Shown: positions 9,138 to 16,988 of the stretch, piece by piece
Layout of the letters: the number at the start of each line of letters is the position of its first letter
How positions within the stretch are numbered: position 1 is the first letter of the stretch
Assembly: GCF_015350995.1 (NCBI RefSeq)
Contig: NZ_JADKRW010000001.1
Span: 261,702-325,701 of the forward strand
DNA length: 64,000 nt
Reading direction: 5' to 3'
Source of the DNA: Curtobacterium sp. VKM Ac-1393
GTDB lineage: Bacteria > Actinomycetota > Actinomycetes > Actinomycetales > Microbacteriaceae
The notes under the pieces: generated by a model
What the model was told of the DNA's origin: nothing
Seen by the model: the letters and a program-made list of their open reading frames with translations, nothing else
The model's database searches: none
Position numbers and translations under genes: made by a program

Positions 9138-11003
9138 TTACTTCTTGTCCTTGTCGTCCTCGTCGTCCACGACCTCGGCATCGACGATGTCCTCGTCGTC
9201 CTGCGCCGGCTGCTCACCAGCGGGCTGCTCGCCACCGGCGGCTGCGCCCGCATCCTGCTGCGAGTAGATCGCCTGACCGAGCTTGCCCTGCGACTCGTTG
9301 AGCTTGTCGAAGGCCGTCTTCACGGCGTCCTCGTCCTCACCCGCGAGCGCGGACTTGAGCGCATCGACATCGGCCTGCACGTCGGACTTGACGTCCTCGG
9401 GGAGCTTGTCGTCGTTCTCCTTGATGAGCTTCTCGATCGAGTAGACGAGCTGCTCGGCCTGGTTGCGACGCTCGTTGGCCTCACGACGGGCCTTGTCCTC
9501 GGCCGCGTGCTCCTCGGCTTCGCGGACCATGCGCTCGATGTCCTCCTTCGGCAGCGACGAGCCGCCGGAGATCACCATCGACTGCTCCTTGCCGGTGCCC
9601 TTGTCCTTTGCGGACACGTGCACGATGCCGTTCGCGTCGATGTCGAAGGTGACCTCGACCTGCGGCACGCCACGGGGAGCCGGCGCGATGCCGGTGAGCT
9701 CGAAGGTGCCGAGCGGCTTGTTGTCGCGGGTGAACTCGCGCTCGCCCTGGAAGACCTGGATCGCGACCGACGGCTGGTTGTCGTCAGCGGTCGTGAAGGT
9801 CTCGCTCCGCTTGGTCGGGATCGCGGTGTTGCGGTCGATGAGCTTCGTCATCAGGCCGCCCTTGGTCTCGATGCCGAGCGACAGCGGCGTGACGTCGATG
9901 AGCAGGACGTCCTTGCGCTCGCCCTTCAGCACGCCGGCCTGCAGGGCGGCGCCGACGGCGACGACCTCGTCCGGATTGACGCCCTGGTTCGGGGACTTGC
10001 CACCGGTGAGCTGCTTGACGACCTCGGCCACGGCGGGCATGCGGGTCGAACCACCGACGAGCACCACGTGCGCGATGTCGCCCACGGAGACACCGGCTTC
10101 CTTGATGACGTCGTTGAACGGCTTCTTGGTGCGGTCGAGCAGGTCGGAGGTCATCTGCTCGAACTGTGCGCGCGAGATGGTCTCGTCGAGGTTCAACGGG
10201 CCCTCGGCGGTGAGCGTCAGGTACGGGAGCTGGATGTTCGCCGACATCTGCGACGACAGTTCCTTCTTCGCCTGCTCGGCGGCTTCCTTCAGACGCTGCT
10301 TCGCGATCTTGTCCGTGGACAGGTCGACGCCGTGCTCGTCCTTGAACTTCTTGACCAGGTAGTCGACGATGCGCTGGTCCCAGTCGTCGCCACCGAGACG
10401 GTTGTCGCCCGAGGTCGAGCGCACCTGGATCGTCGAGAAGTCGTCGTCCTTGCCCACCTCGAGCAGGGAGACGTCGAACGTGCCGCCACCGAGGTCGAAG
10501 ACCAGGATGAGCTCGTCTTCCTTGCCCTTGTCGAGGCCGTAGGCCAGCGCAGCCGCGGTCGGCTCGTTGATGATGCGCAGGACGTTGAGGCCAGCGATCT
10601 CACCGGCGTCCTTCGTGGCCTGGCGCTCGGCGTCGTTGAAGTACGCCGGCACGGTGACGACTGCGTCGGTCACGTCCTCGCCGAGGTACTGCTCGGCGTC
10701 GCGCTTGAGCTTGCCGAGGGTGCGGGCCGAAATCTCCTGCGGCGTGTACTTCTTGCCGTCGATCTCGGTGGTCCAGTCGGTGCCGACGTGACGCTTGACC
10801 GACGCGATGGTGCGGTCGACGTTCGTCACGGCCTGGCGCTTGGCGGTCTCGCCGACCAGGACCTCGCCGTCCTTCGTGAAGGCGACGATCGACGGCGTGG
10901 TGCGGAGGCCCTCGGCGTTCGCGATGACGGTGGGCTCGCCGCCCTCGAGAACGCTGACGACCGAGTTGGTGGTTCCGAGGTCGATGCCTACTGCACGTCC
11001 CAT
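9138..11003 (-). CDS. dnaK: Chaperone protein DnaK (Hsp70)
   Basis: 621 residues. The ATPase domain starts with [11 protein letters not shown] and contains [13 protein letters not shown] and [14 protein letters not shown]. The peptide-binding domain and lid follow, with an acidic tail ending [14 protein letters not shown] lies about 8 bases before the ATG. It is the first gene of dnaK-grpE-dnaJ. Regulation by HspR is supported by two HAIR boxes upstream. Confidence 0.98.
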   Translation of the reverse strand: MGRAVGIDLGTTNSVVSVLEGGEPTVIANAEGLRTTPSIVAFTKDGEVLVGETAKRQAVTNVDRTIASVKRHVGTDWTTEIDGKKYTPQEISARTLGKLKRDAEQYLGEDVTDAVVTVPAYFNDAERQATKDAGEIAGLNVLRIINEPTAAALAYGLDKGKEDELILVFDLGGGTFDVSLLEVGKDDDFSTIQVRSTSGDNRLGGDDWDQRIVDYLVKKFKDEHGVDLSTDKIAKQRLKEAAEQAKKELSSQMSANIQLPYLTLTAEGPLNLDETISRAQFEQMTSDLLDRTKKPFNDVIKEAGVSVGDIAHVVLVGGSTRMPAVAEVVKQLTGGKSPNQGVNPDEVVAVGAALQAGVLKGERKDVLLIDVTPLSLGIETKGGLMTKLIDRNTAIPTKRSETFTTADDNQPSVAIQVFQGEREFTRDNKPLGTFELTGIAPAPRGVPQVEVTFDIDANGIVHVSAKDKGTGKEQSMVISGGSSLPKEDIERMVREAEEHAAEDKARREANERRNQAEQLVYSIEKLIKENDDKLPEDVKSDVQADVDALKSALAGEDEDAVKTAFDKLNESQGKLGQAIYSQQDAGAAAGGEQPAGEQPAQDDEDIVDAEVVDDEDDKDKK

Positions 11004-11038
11004 GTGTTGACTCCTCTTGCTTGGTGTAAGTCCGAGGA

Positions 11039-11059
11039 CTTGCGTCCGATGGACTCAAC
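11039..11059 (-). promoter_or_regulatory. HAIR box 1 (HspR operator), proximal
   Basis: CTTGCGT-N7-ACTCAAC differs from the consensus CTTGAGT-N7-ACTCAAG at one base in each arm. It overlaps the -10 element and start region of the dnaK promoter. Confidence 0.85.
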
Positions 11060-11085
11060 TCTACCCCGGACGGGAGGCGCGTCAA
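11058..11085 (-). promoter_or_regulatory. dnaK promoter (-35/-10)
   Basis: On the minus strand TTGACG (11085-11080) and TAGAGT (11063-11058) are separated by 16 bases, a good housekeeping-sigma promoter. It is flanked by one HAIR box at the -10 and one upstream of the -35. Confidence 0.7.
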
Positions 11086-11100
11086 CTCTGAGAGCGGAAA

Positions 11101-11121
11101 CTTGCGTTGGTCACACTCAAC
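11101..11121 (-). promoter_or_regulatory. HAIR box 2 (HspR operator), distal
   Basis: CTTGCGT-N7-ACTCAAC again, with the same arms as box 1 and centred 62 bases from it, about 16 bases upstream of the dnaK -35. Two HspR sites bracketing a promoter suggest cooperative repression. Confidence 0.85.
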
Positions 11122-11158
11122 TCTCAGGACCGGGCTTGGCGTGGCGGGTGTCCGTACG

Positions 11159-11187
11159 TTGGTATGTCACGTGATATTCTGTATGTA
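11159..11187 (+). promoter_or_regulatory. Promoter of the Ig-repeat gene with TCACGTGA palindrome
   Basis: TTGGTA and TATGTA are 17 bases apart. TCACGTGA (11167-11174) starts two bases after the -35. The wzz promoter at 14911-14939 has the same layout with TCACATGTGA. Confidence 0.55.
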
Positions 11188-11262
11188 CATACGGCGCCAG
11201 CTGGGCTGGTGCGTGCGTATCTCCCTTCCCGAACGGCCGCGCTCTGCGGCCCGTCCTGAAAG

Positions 11263-14200
11263 ATGCACATGTCTCACAAGAAGAGGGCCTCGACTGCCCT
11301 CAAGTCCATGGGTGCGGCCGGACTGGCCGCAGCCACCATCGTCAGCGGCCTCTCCTTCGGCGCCCCCGCCGCCTCCGCTGCTCCCGCGCCTACGTTGAAG
11401 GCTTCAGAGAAAGGCATCGGCACCCAAGCGACCGACATCGGGCAGGCCCGAATGGTGTGGAAATCCGGGAGTTCGTGGTATGCGCTTACCCGCAGCACGG
11501 GCCCTCAGATTCCGATGGCGTACACGACTGAGGCTGCGGCGAATAAAGCGTCTATCTACTCGTTGACCGTCGAGTTGAACTCGAACGGAACGTTCCGATT
11601 CCGCTCCGGCAAATACTGCGCAGTCGACAGGTACGACGCAGCAACCCTGCGGGCGAATATGTTCGACCCTCGATTCGTCTGCGGCTCCGGTGCTGATACA
11701 TGGGAGCTGGCATCTGGTGGAAAGGTGAGAAACACCGAGACGGGTCGCTTTGTCGGCCCGACTGTGAGCTATCTCCCGACCAACGCCCCACGTCTCCACA
11801 CGATGGGAACCGGAAGCGGCTACCAGTTCCCGGGGATCGAGAAACTGATTGCGGACGCCCAGAAGCCATTGTCTGCTGATGTCTCGAAGGTGAACAACAT
11901 CGCGAAGAGTGCGGTGGTGTCGGGGACGGCGACGCCGGGTGCGAAGATCACGATCGGCGACCAGACCGCCGATGTCGGCACGGACGGCAAGTGGTCGATG
12001 ACGGCGACCGGCCTGTCAGTGGGCAAGAACGACCTGATCGCGATCCAGAAGATCAACAAGGTCGAGCACGACCGCAAGACCGTGTCCGCGACGATCATCG
12101 AGGGTGGCACGCTCGTCGGGGTCGACCAGGGGCCGATCGAGCTCGAGCGGGGCGAGAGCACCCCGGTGCCGTTCGTCGTCGAGAACCGCGAAGCACGCAC
12201 GGACACGAAGGGCGCCGTCACGCTGAACGCGCCCGACGGCGCGACCTTCTCCGAGCAGGACACCGTCCAGGGCTCGTGGCGTCGCGTCGGCAACACCGCA
12301 TGGAACGCGTCCACGTCGATCCCGCTGACGAATGGCCGTCTGTCGAACGACAACACGACCATCACGTTCGACGCCGACTGGGCATCCGAGCGCGCCGCGG
12401 ACCAGCAGTACCGCTTCATGGTGAACGTCACGGCCGGCGCGGAAGCCCCCGAGGGATCCGGCGCGATGGACTTCGCGATGCCGGGAACCAGCAACAAGGG
12501 TGACTTCCTGGCCGAGGGAAAGACAACAACGACGATCGAGTCGGCGGAGGTCGACCTCGTCGCGAACGTCGCGTCGATCAACCACGCGGGCAAGTCCGCG
12601 GTCGTCTCGGGCACGGCGACGCCGGGCGCCAAGATCACGATCGGCGACAAGAGCGTCGACGCGAACGAGGAGACCGGCGCCTGGAGCATCACGGTCGACG
12701 GCCTCGAGCGCGGCTCGAACACGGTCCACGTCGTGCAGAGCATCGACGGCAAGGAGCACGACGCGAAGGACCTCACCGTCGTGATCAACGACGCCGCGAT
12801 CACCGGGCAGGACGGCCCCGCCGTCACCCTCGAGCGCGGCGACGTCACCTCGGTCCAGTCGCTGTTCAAGACCAACGGTGTCATCAGCCGCCCGAGTGGC
12901 ACGGTCGAGTTCACCGCTCCGGAGGGCACCACCTTCGCTGCGGGCCAGGACACCATCATGGGCGGTGCCAAGAAGCCCGGCGGCGAGTGGGACAACACCT
13001 ACCTGCGCCTGACGAACGGTCAGCGCTCGGCGGACGGCACGAAGTACACCTTCACCTTCCAGATGGCGGCGCACTTCCGTGAGCCCGCGGACACCCTGTT
13101 CCGCTGGAACATCAACGTGAACACCCCGGCGGACGCCGAGGCGGGCACGCTCTCGATGTCCACGAAGCTCGTCGGCACCGCGGCAGAGGGTGCGTTCAAC
13201 ACCACCAGCACCACCGCCACCGCGATCGAGGCAGGCGCGTCCGAACTCGCGCCGATCACCCTGTCCGGTCCGGCATCGGTCACCCCGGGCCGCTCGAACA
13301 CCTTCACCGGCACCGCCGAGCCGGGCGCGACCTACCGCGTCCTGAACGTGTCGGGCACGCAGATCGTCCCCGGCACCTTCGAGGTCGGCGCCGACGGCCG
13401 CTGGACGTTCAACCGCGTCGTCTCCAACGGCGCAGCGAACTTCCGGTTCGTGATCGAGCAGACCAAGAACGGCCAGGTCGCCAAGTCCGAGCTGTTCACG
13501 ATCAACGCTGCGGCCCTCGCGCCGGTGACCGTCACCACGCCGGCCGCCGTCCGTCCGGGTGTCTCGAACACCTTCGCCGGCACCGCCGAGCCGGGCGCGA
13601 CCTACCGCGTCCTGAACGTGTCGGGCACGCAGATCGTCCCCGGCACCTTCGAGGTCGGCGCCGACGGCCGCTGGACGTTCAACCGCGTCGTCTCCACCGG
13701 CGCGGCGAACTTCAAGTTCGTCATCGAGCAGACCAAGAACGGCCAGACCGAGAAGTCGCAGCTGTTCACGATCAACGCGGCGGCGCTCACCCCGGTGACC
13801 GTCACCACCCCGGCTGCCGTCCGTCCGGGTGTCTCGAACACCTTCACCGGGACCGCCGAGCCTGGCGCAACGTTCCGCGTGCTCAACGTCTCGGGCACGC
13901 AGATCGTCCCCGGCACCTTCGAGGTCGGCGCCGACGGCCGCTGGACGTTCAACCGCGTCGTCTCCACCGGCGCGGCGAACTTCCGGTTCGTCATCGAGCA
14001 GACCAAGAACGGCCAGACCGAGAAGTCCGCACTGTTCACGATCGAGGCCGCGGGCTTCGCTCCGGTGACCGTCGCCACGCGCGCTGTCACGCCTGGTGTG
14101 GTGAACACCTTCACCGGCACCGGTGAGCCCGGTGCGACCTACCGCGTGCTCAACGTCTCGGGTACGCAGATCGTCCCCGGCACCTTCGAGGTCGGTACCG

Positions 14201-14328
14201 ACGGTCGCTGGACCTTCGACCGAGCCGTCTCGCGCGGCGCGTCCGAGTTCCGGTTCGCCCTCGAGCAGAGCAAGAACGGCCGGACCGAGCTCAGCGAGCT
14301 CTTCACCCTGCCGGCCGACACGAAGTAA
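11263..14328 (+). CDS. Large secreted Ig-like protein with four near-identical C-terminal repeats
   Basis: 1021 residues. ATG 11263 or ATG 11269 are both possible; the latter has AAAG at better spacing. The signal peptide (about 1-40) ends at ASA-AP. A ricin-like Cys unit (KYCAVDRYD... FVCGSGADTWEL) lies near residues 125-165. Two rounds of a small Ig-like module plus a roughly 100-residue module follow (about 205-425 and 425-660); the second half of each is homologous to the C-terminus of the M60 peptidase. Residues 664-1021 are four 90-residue Ig-like repeats. There is no LPXTG or C-terminal membrane segment. The protein is probably an extracellular adhesin or matrix component; function is inferred from architecture only. 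Confidence 0.8.
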   Translation: MHMSHKKRASTALKSMGAAGLAAATIVSGLSFGAPAASAAPAPTLKASEKGIGTQATDIGQARMVWKSGSSWYALTRSTGPQIPMAYTTEAAANKASIYSLTVELNSNGTFRFRSGKYCAVDRYDAATLRANMFDPRFVCGSGADTWELASGGKVRNTETGRFVGPTVSYLPTNAPRLHTMGTGSGYQFPGIEKLIADAQKPLSADVSKVNNIAKSAVVSGTATPGAKITIGDQTADVGTDGKWSMTATGLSVGKNDLIAIQKINKVEHDRKTVSATIIEGGTLVGVDQGPIELERGESTPVPFVVENREARTDTKGAVTLNAPDGATFSEQDTVQGSWRRVGNTAWNASTSIPLTNGRLSNDNTTITFDADWASERAADQQYRFMVNVTAGAEAPEGSGAMDFAMPGTSNKGDFLAEGKTTTTIESAEVDLVANVASINHAGKSAVVSGTATPGAKITIGDKSVDANEETGAWSITVDGLERGSNTVHVVQSIDGKEHDAKDLTVVINDAAITGQDGPAVTLERGDVTSVQSLFKTNGVISRPSGTVEFTAPEGTTFAAGQDTIMGGAKKPGGEWDNTYLRLTNGQRSADGTKYTFTFQMAAHFREPADTLFRWNINVNTPADAEAGTLSMSTKLVGTAAEGAFNTTSTTATAIEAGASELAPITLSGPASVTPGRSNTFTGTAEPGATYRVLNVSGTQIVPGTFEVGADGRWTFNRVVSNGAANFRFVIEQTKNGQVAKSELFTINAAALAPVTVTTPAAVRPGVSNTFAGTAEPGATYRVLNVSGTQIVPGTFEVGADGRWTFNRVVSTGAANFKFVIEQTKNGQTEKSQLFTINAAALTPVTVTTPAAVRPGVSNTFTGTAEPGATFRVLNVSGTQIVPGTFEVGADGRWTFNRVVSTGAANFRFVIEQTKNGQTEKSALFTIEAAGFAPVTVATRAVTPGVVNTFTGTGEPGATYRVLNVSGTQIVPGTFEVGTDGRWTFDRAVSRGASEFRFALEQSKNGRTELSELFTLPADTK
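13252..14328 (+). repeat. Four tandem 270-bp repeats inside the Ig-repeat gene
   Basis: Units begin at 13252, 13522, 13792 and 14062, an exact period of 270 bp (90 codons), with the last slightly shortened. Long stretches are identical between units 1 and 2 (for example around 13321-13430 and 13591-13700), so the array is recent or kept uniform by recombination. Confidence 0.9.
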
Positions 14329-14333
14329 CACCC

Positions 14334-14366
14334 CCGGGCCCTCCCGTCACCGACGGGAGGGCCCGG
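14334..14366 (+). terminator. Terminator after the Ig-repeat gene
   Basis: A 15-bp perfect stem, 14334-14348 with 14352-14366, with a 3-nt loop starts 5 bases after the stop codon. Confidence 0.85.
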
Positions 14367-14416
14367 CCCCTTCCCCGCGGCTCGACCGCCGCCGACTGTC
14401 CTCAGAGAGGAACCCG

Positions 14417-14845
14417 ATGAACACCACGATCCACCGCGGCCTCGCCGCAGCCTCCATCGCCCTCGTCGCCGCGTTCGGCGTCACGGCGTGCAGCTCGTCC
14501 GACGCGAACGACCCCGCACCGACCGCCTCGAGCACCGCGAAAGCAGCCGAGACCACGTACAACGAGTGCATCGACGGCGCCGTGCAGCTCTGGGACGAGG
14601 ACGAGGACTCCGACAAGACGATCACGACGAAGGACTGTGCAGCGGCGAACCTCATCAGCTCGGACCGCACCTACGAACTCGGCACGATCGGCACTATCAC
14701 CGTCGAGGCGAGCAACGCCACGATCTCGGTCTCGTCGACGAAGAAGGTCTTCTTCTCCGGCTCGAACAACACCCTCACCTACAGCGGCGAGGCCCCGAAG
14801 GTCGACGACCAGGGCAAGGGGAACACGATCACGGCTGCTGGCTGA
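14417..14845 (+). CDS. DUF3060-type lipoprotein
   Basis: 142 residues from the ATG at 14417, with AGAGAGG upstream. The signal peptide ends in the lipobox VTAC, so Cys-25 should be lipidated. After a Ser/Thr/Ala linker, residues about 85-140 show the repeated short strands of DUF3060 (ATISVSSTKKVFFSGSNNTL, then GKGNTITAAG), likely a small beta-helical fold. Function of the domain is not known to me. It sits between the Ig-repeat gene and the exopolysaccharide operon with terminators on both sides, so it is a single-gene unit. Confidence 0.8.
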   Translation: MNTTIHRGLAAASIALVAAFGVTACSSSDANDPAPTASSTAKAAETTYNECIDGAVQLWDEDEDSDKTITTKDCAAANLISSDRTYELGTIGTITVEASNATISVSSTKKVFFSGSNNTLTYSGEAPKVDDQGKGNTITAAG

Positions 14846-14865
14846 CCGGAAGGCACCTGGCACCA

Positions 14866-14900
14866 CGAAGGGGACGAGCGTTCAGCGCCCGTCCCCTTCG
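14866..14900 (+). terminator. Terminator after the DUF3060 lipoprotein gene
   Basis: A 10-bp perfect stem (14866-14875 with 14891-14900) lies upstream of the exopolysaccharide operon promoter. Confidence 0.75.
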
Positions 14901-14910
14901 CCACGCCGTA

Positions 14911-14939
14911 TTGTTCTTTCACATGTGATGTTTTATACT
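14911..14939 (+). promoter_or_regulatory. Exopolysaccharide (wzz) operon promoter with TCACATGTGA operator
   Basis: TTGTTC (14911-14916) and TATACT (14934-14939) are 17 bases apart, the best -10 in the window. The perfect palindrome TCACATGTGA (14919-14928) lies two bases after the -35, as in the promoter at 11159. A regulator binding here would control the whole forward operon. Confidence 0.65.
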
Positions 14940-14966
14940 GATGAGCGACCCGACCGGAGGCCCTCC

Positions 14967-16325
14967 TTGAACTACCTCGTCGTCATCCGCGCCCTGCTCG
15001 CAGGGTGGTGGATCATCGCCGGCTCCACGCTCCTCGGAGCAGGCGCCTCGCTCCTCGTCACGAGCATCACACCGCCGACCTACCAGGCCTCGACCTCCTA
15101 CTACGTCTCGGTCGCCGGCGACACGTCGGCCAGCGCCGGTGAGATCGCGCAGGGATCGAACGCCGCGCAACAGAAGATCAAGTCGTACATGCAGCTCGCG
15201 ACCTCGCCCCGCGTCCTGCAGGGCGTGGTGGACGAGCTCGACCTCGACACCACCCCGGCGGCCCTCGCCTCCAAGATCACCACCTCGGTCGACGCCGGCA
15301 CCGTGATCATCAAGATCGCGGTGCAGGACGAGTCCCCGAAGGCTGCGGCGACGATCGCCGGACACGTCGGTGAGCGACTCGCCGCGGTGGTGCAGCAGAT
15401 CGAGCCCCGCGCCGCGGATCAGACACCGTCGGTGCGACTCGAAGAGGTCACACCGGCAAGCGAGCCGACCAACCCGATCGGCCCCCGGAAAGCAGCGGAC
15501 CTCGCGCTCGGCCTGGTCGGTGGCCTCGCGGTCGGCGCGGCACTCGCCTTGCTCCGGGCCGCCGTCGACACTCGCATCCGCTCGGGCGAAGACCTCGACG
15601 TCGACGTCCCCGTGGTCGGCGACATCGCGTTCGACACGGACGCCGCCCGCCATCCGCTGATCATCCGCGACGAGGTGAACACCCCGCGTTCCGAAGCCTT
15701 CCGCAGCCTCCGCACGAACATCCAGTTCCTCCGCACGAGCGGCGCCCCGACCATCGCCGTGACCAGCGCCCGACCGTCCGAGGGCAAGACGACGACCACC
15801 GCCAACCTCGGCATCGCGCTGAGCAAGAGCGGCATGCGCACGGTGATCATCGACGCCGACCTCCGACGACCCAACGTGGCCTCGGTGATGAGCATCGAGG
15901 GCGCCGTGGGGCTCACCGACCTGCTCGTCGGACGTGCCGAGCTCGATGACGTCCTGCAGGACTGGGGCGTCGACGGTCTCGCGGTCCTGCCCGCCGGCAC
16001 GATCCCCCCGAACCCCAGTGAGCTCATCGGGTCCGAGGCGATGGCTCGCGTGGTCGCCGCGTTGGCGTCCGACTACGACGTCGTCCTGATCGACACGCCC
16101 CCGGTCCTCGCGGTCACCGACTCGGCGCTCGTCAGCACGCTCGTGTCGACGACCCTGCTCGTCACCGCTGCCAACCAGACGAAGCGCTCCGACGTCCGCC
16201 TCGCGGTCGAGGCGCTCGCACGTGTCGGTCAGCAGGTCGCCGGCGTCGTCCTGACCAAGACCAAGCACAAGGCTTCCCGCAGTGCGTACTACCGCTCGGA
16301 GTACACGAGCGCCCGTTCTTCCTGA
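14967..16325 (+). CDS. Wzz-type chain-length regulator fused to tyrosine autokinase (BY-kinase)
   Basis: 452 residues from the TTG at 14967, chosen because CGGAGG lies 6 bases upstream and the promoter -10 covers an earlier in-frame ATG at 14928. The Wzz domain has membrane segments at about 8-34 and 175-195. The cytoplasmic kinase has Walker A SARPSEGKTTTT, Walker A' VIIDADLRRP and Walker B VVLIDTPP. A C-terminal tyrosine cluster (AYYRSEY) is the expected autophosphorylation site. Such proteins control chain length and export of Wzy-dependent polysaccharide. First gene of the forward operon. Confidence 0.9.
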   Translation: MNYLVVIRALLAGWWIIAGSTLLGAGASLLVTSITPPTYQASTSYYVSVAGDTSASAGEIAQGSNAAQQKIKSYMQLATSPRVLQGVVDELDLDTTPAALASKITTSVDAGTVIIKIAVQDESPKAAATIAGHVGERLAAVVQQIEPRAADQTPSVRLEEVTPASEPTNPIGPRKAADLALGLVGGLAVGAALALLRAAVDTRIRSGEDLDVDVPVVGDIAFDTDAARHPLIIRDEVNTPRSEAFRSLRTNIQFLRTSGAPTIAVTSARPSEGKTTTTANLGIALSKSGMRTVIIDADLRRPNVASVMSIEGAVGLTDLLVGRAELDDVLQDWGVDGLAVLPAGTIPPNPSELIGSEAMARVVAALASDYDVVLIDTPPVLAVTDSALVSTLVSTTLLVTAANQTKRSDVRLAVEALARVGQQVAGVVLTKTKHKASRSAYYRSEYTSARSS

Positions 16326-16346
16326 CCGATGACAAGGACACGATCC

Positions 16347-16988
16347 ATGCAGTCCCCCTCCCGCACGCGCACCCTCCGCGCGAAGCGCCTCATCGACGTC
16401 ATCGCCGCGGCGGTGGCGCTCGTCGCACTCGCTCCGGTGCTGGTCGTCGTCGCGCTCCTGGTCGCAGCGCGGCTCGGACGTCCGGTGCTGTTCCGGCAGC
16501 CGCGTCCTGGGCTCCACGGCGAGACGTTCACCATCCTGAAGTTCCGCACGATGCTCGAGCCGGACCCCGCGGCGGGTCTCGTCAGTGACAGCGACCGGCT
16601 CACGCCGTTCGGTTCGTTCCTCCGGTCCACGAGCCTCGACGAACTCCCCAGTCTCTGGAACATCCTGCGCGGCGACATGAGCTTCGTCGGCCCCCGCCCC
16701 ACCCTCTGCCGCTACCTCGAGCTGTACACGGCCGAGGAGTCCCGCCGACACGAGGTACTCCCCGGTCTGACCGGACTCGCCCAGGTCCGAGGCCGCAACG
16801 CCCTGCCGTGGCCGGAACGGCTCCGGGCGGACGTCGAGTACGTCGACACCGTGACCCTCGGCCTCGACCTGCGCATCCTGCTCCGCACCGTCGTCGTGGT
16901 GCTCCGCCGCGAGGGCATCGCCGCCCCTGGGCACGTCAGTTCCGACGTCTTCGAGGGGTCTGCTGCGATGACGGGCGGCCGACAGTGA
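16347..16988 (+). CDS. Priming undecaprenyl-phosphate sugar-phosphate transferase
   Basis: 213 residues from the ATG at 16347, which has AAGGA upstream; an in-frame ATG at 16329 has none. A single N-terminal hydrophobic re-entrant segment (about 15-40) precedes the catalytic core with KFRTM, the Asp-Glu pair in LDELPSLWNILRGDMSFVGPRP, and PGLTGLAQVRGRN. This is the small monotopic phosphoglycosyl transferase family (PglC/WcaJ core). It should load the first sugar-1-phosphate onto undecaprenyl phosphate. Sugar specificity cannot be read from the sequence. Confidence 0.9.
   Translation: MQSPSRTRTLRAKRLIDVIAAAVALVALAPVLVVVALLVAARLGRPVLFRQPRPGLHGETFTILKFRTMLEPDPAAGLVSDSDRLTPFGSFLRSTSLDELPSLWNILRGDMSFVGPRPTLCRYLELYTAEESRRHEVLPGLTGLAQVRGRNALPWPERLRADVEYVDTVTLGLDLRILLRTVVVVLRREGIAAPGHVSSDVFEGSAAMTGGRQ

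Noticed and set aside
9507-11174. Long forward frame opposite dnaK
   Set aside because: Shadow of a fully conserved dnaK; no domain or ribosome site.
11004-11262. CIRCE (HrcA) element upstream of dnaK
   Set aside because: No TTAGCACTC-N9-GAGTGCTAA repeat is present; HAIR boxes explain the regulation.
13252-14328. Regular repeats as a possible CRISPR array
   Set aside because: Units are 270 bp, in frame and translated, with no spacers and no cas genes.
14919-16934. 671-codon minus frame opposite wzz and the sugar transferase
   Set aside because: Asp/Arg/Gly-rich mirror sequence; the forward genes have Walker motifs and coupled starts.
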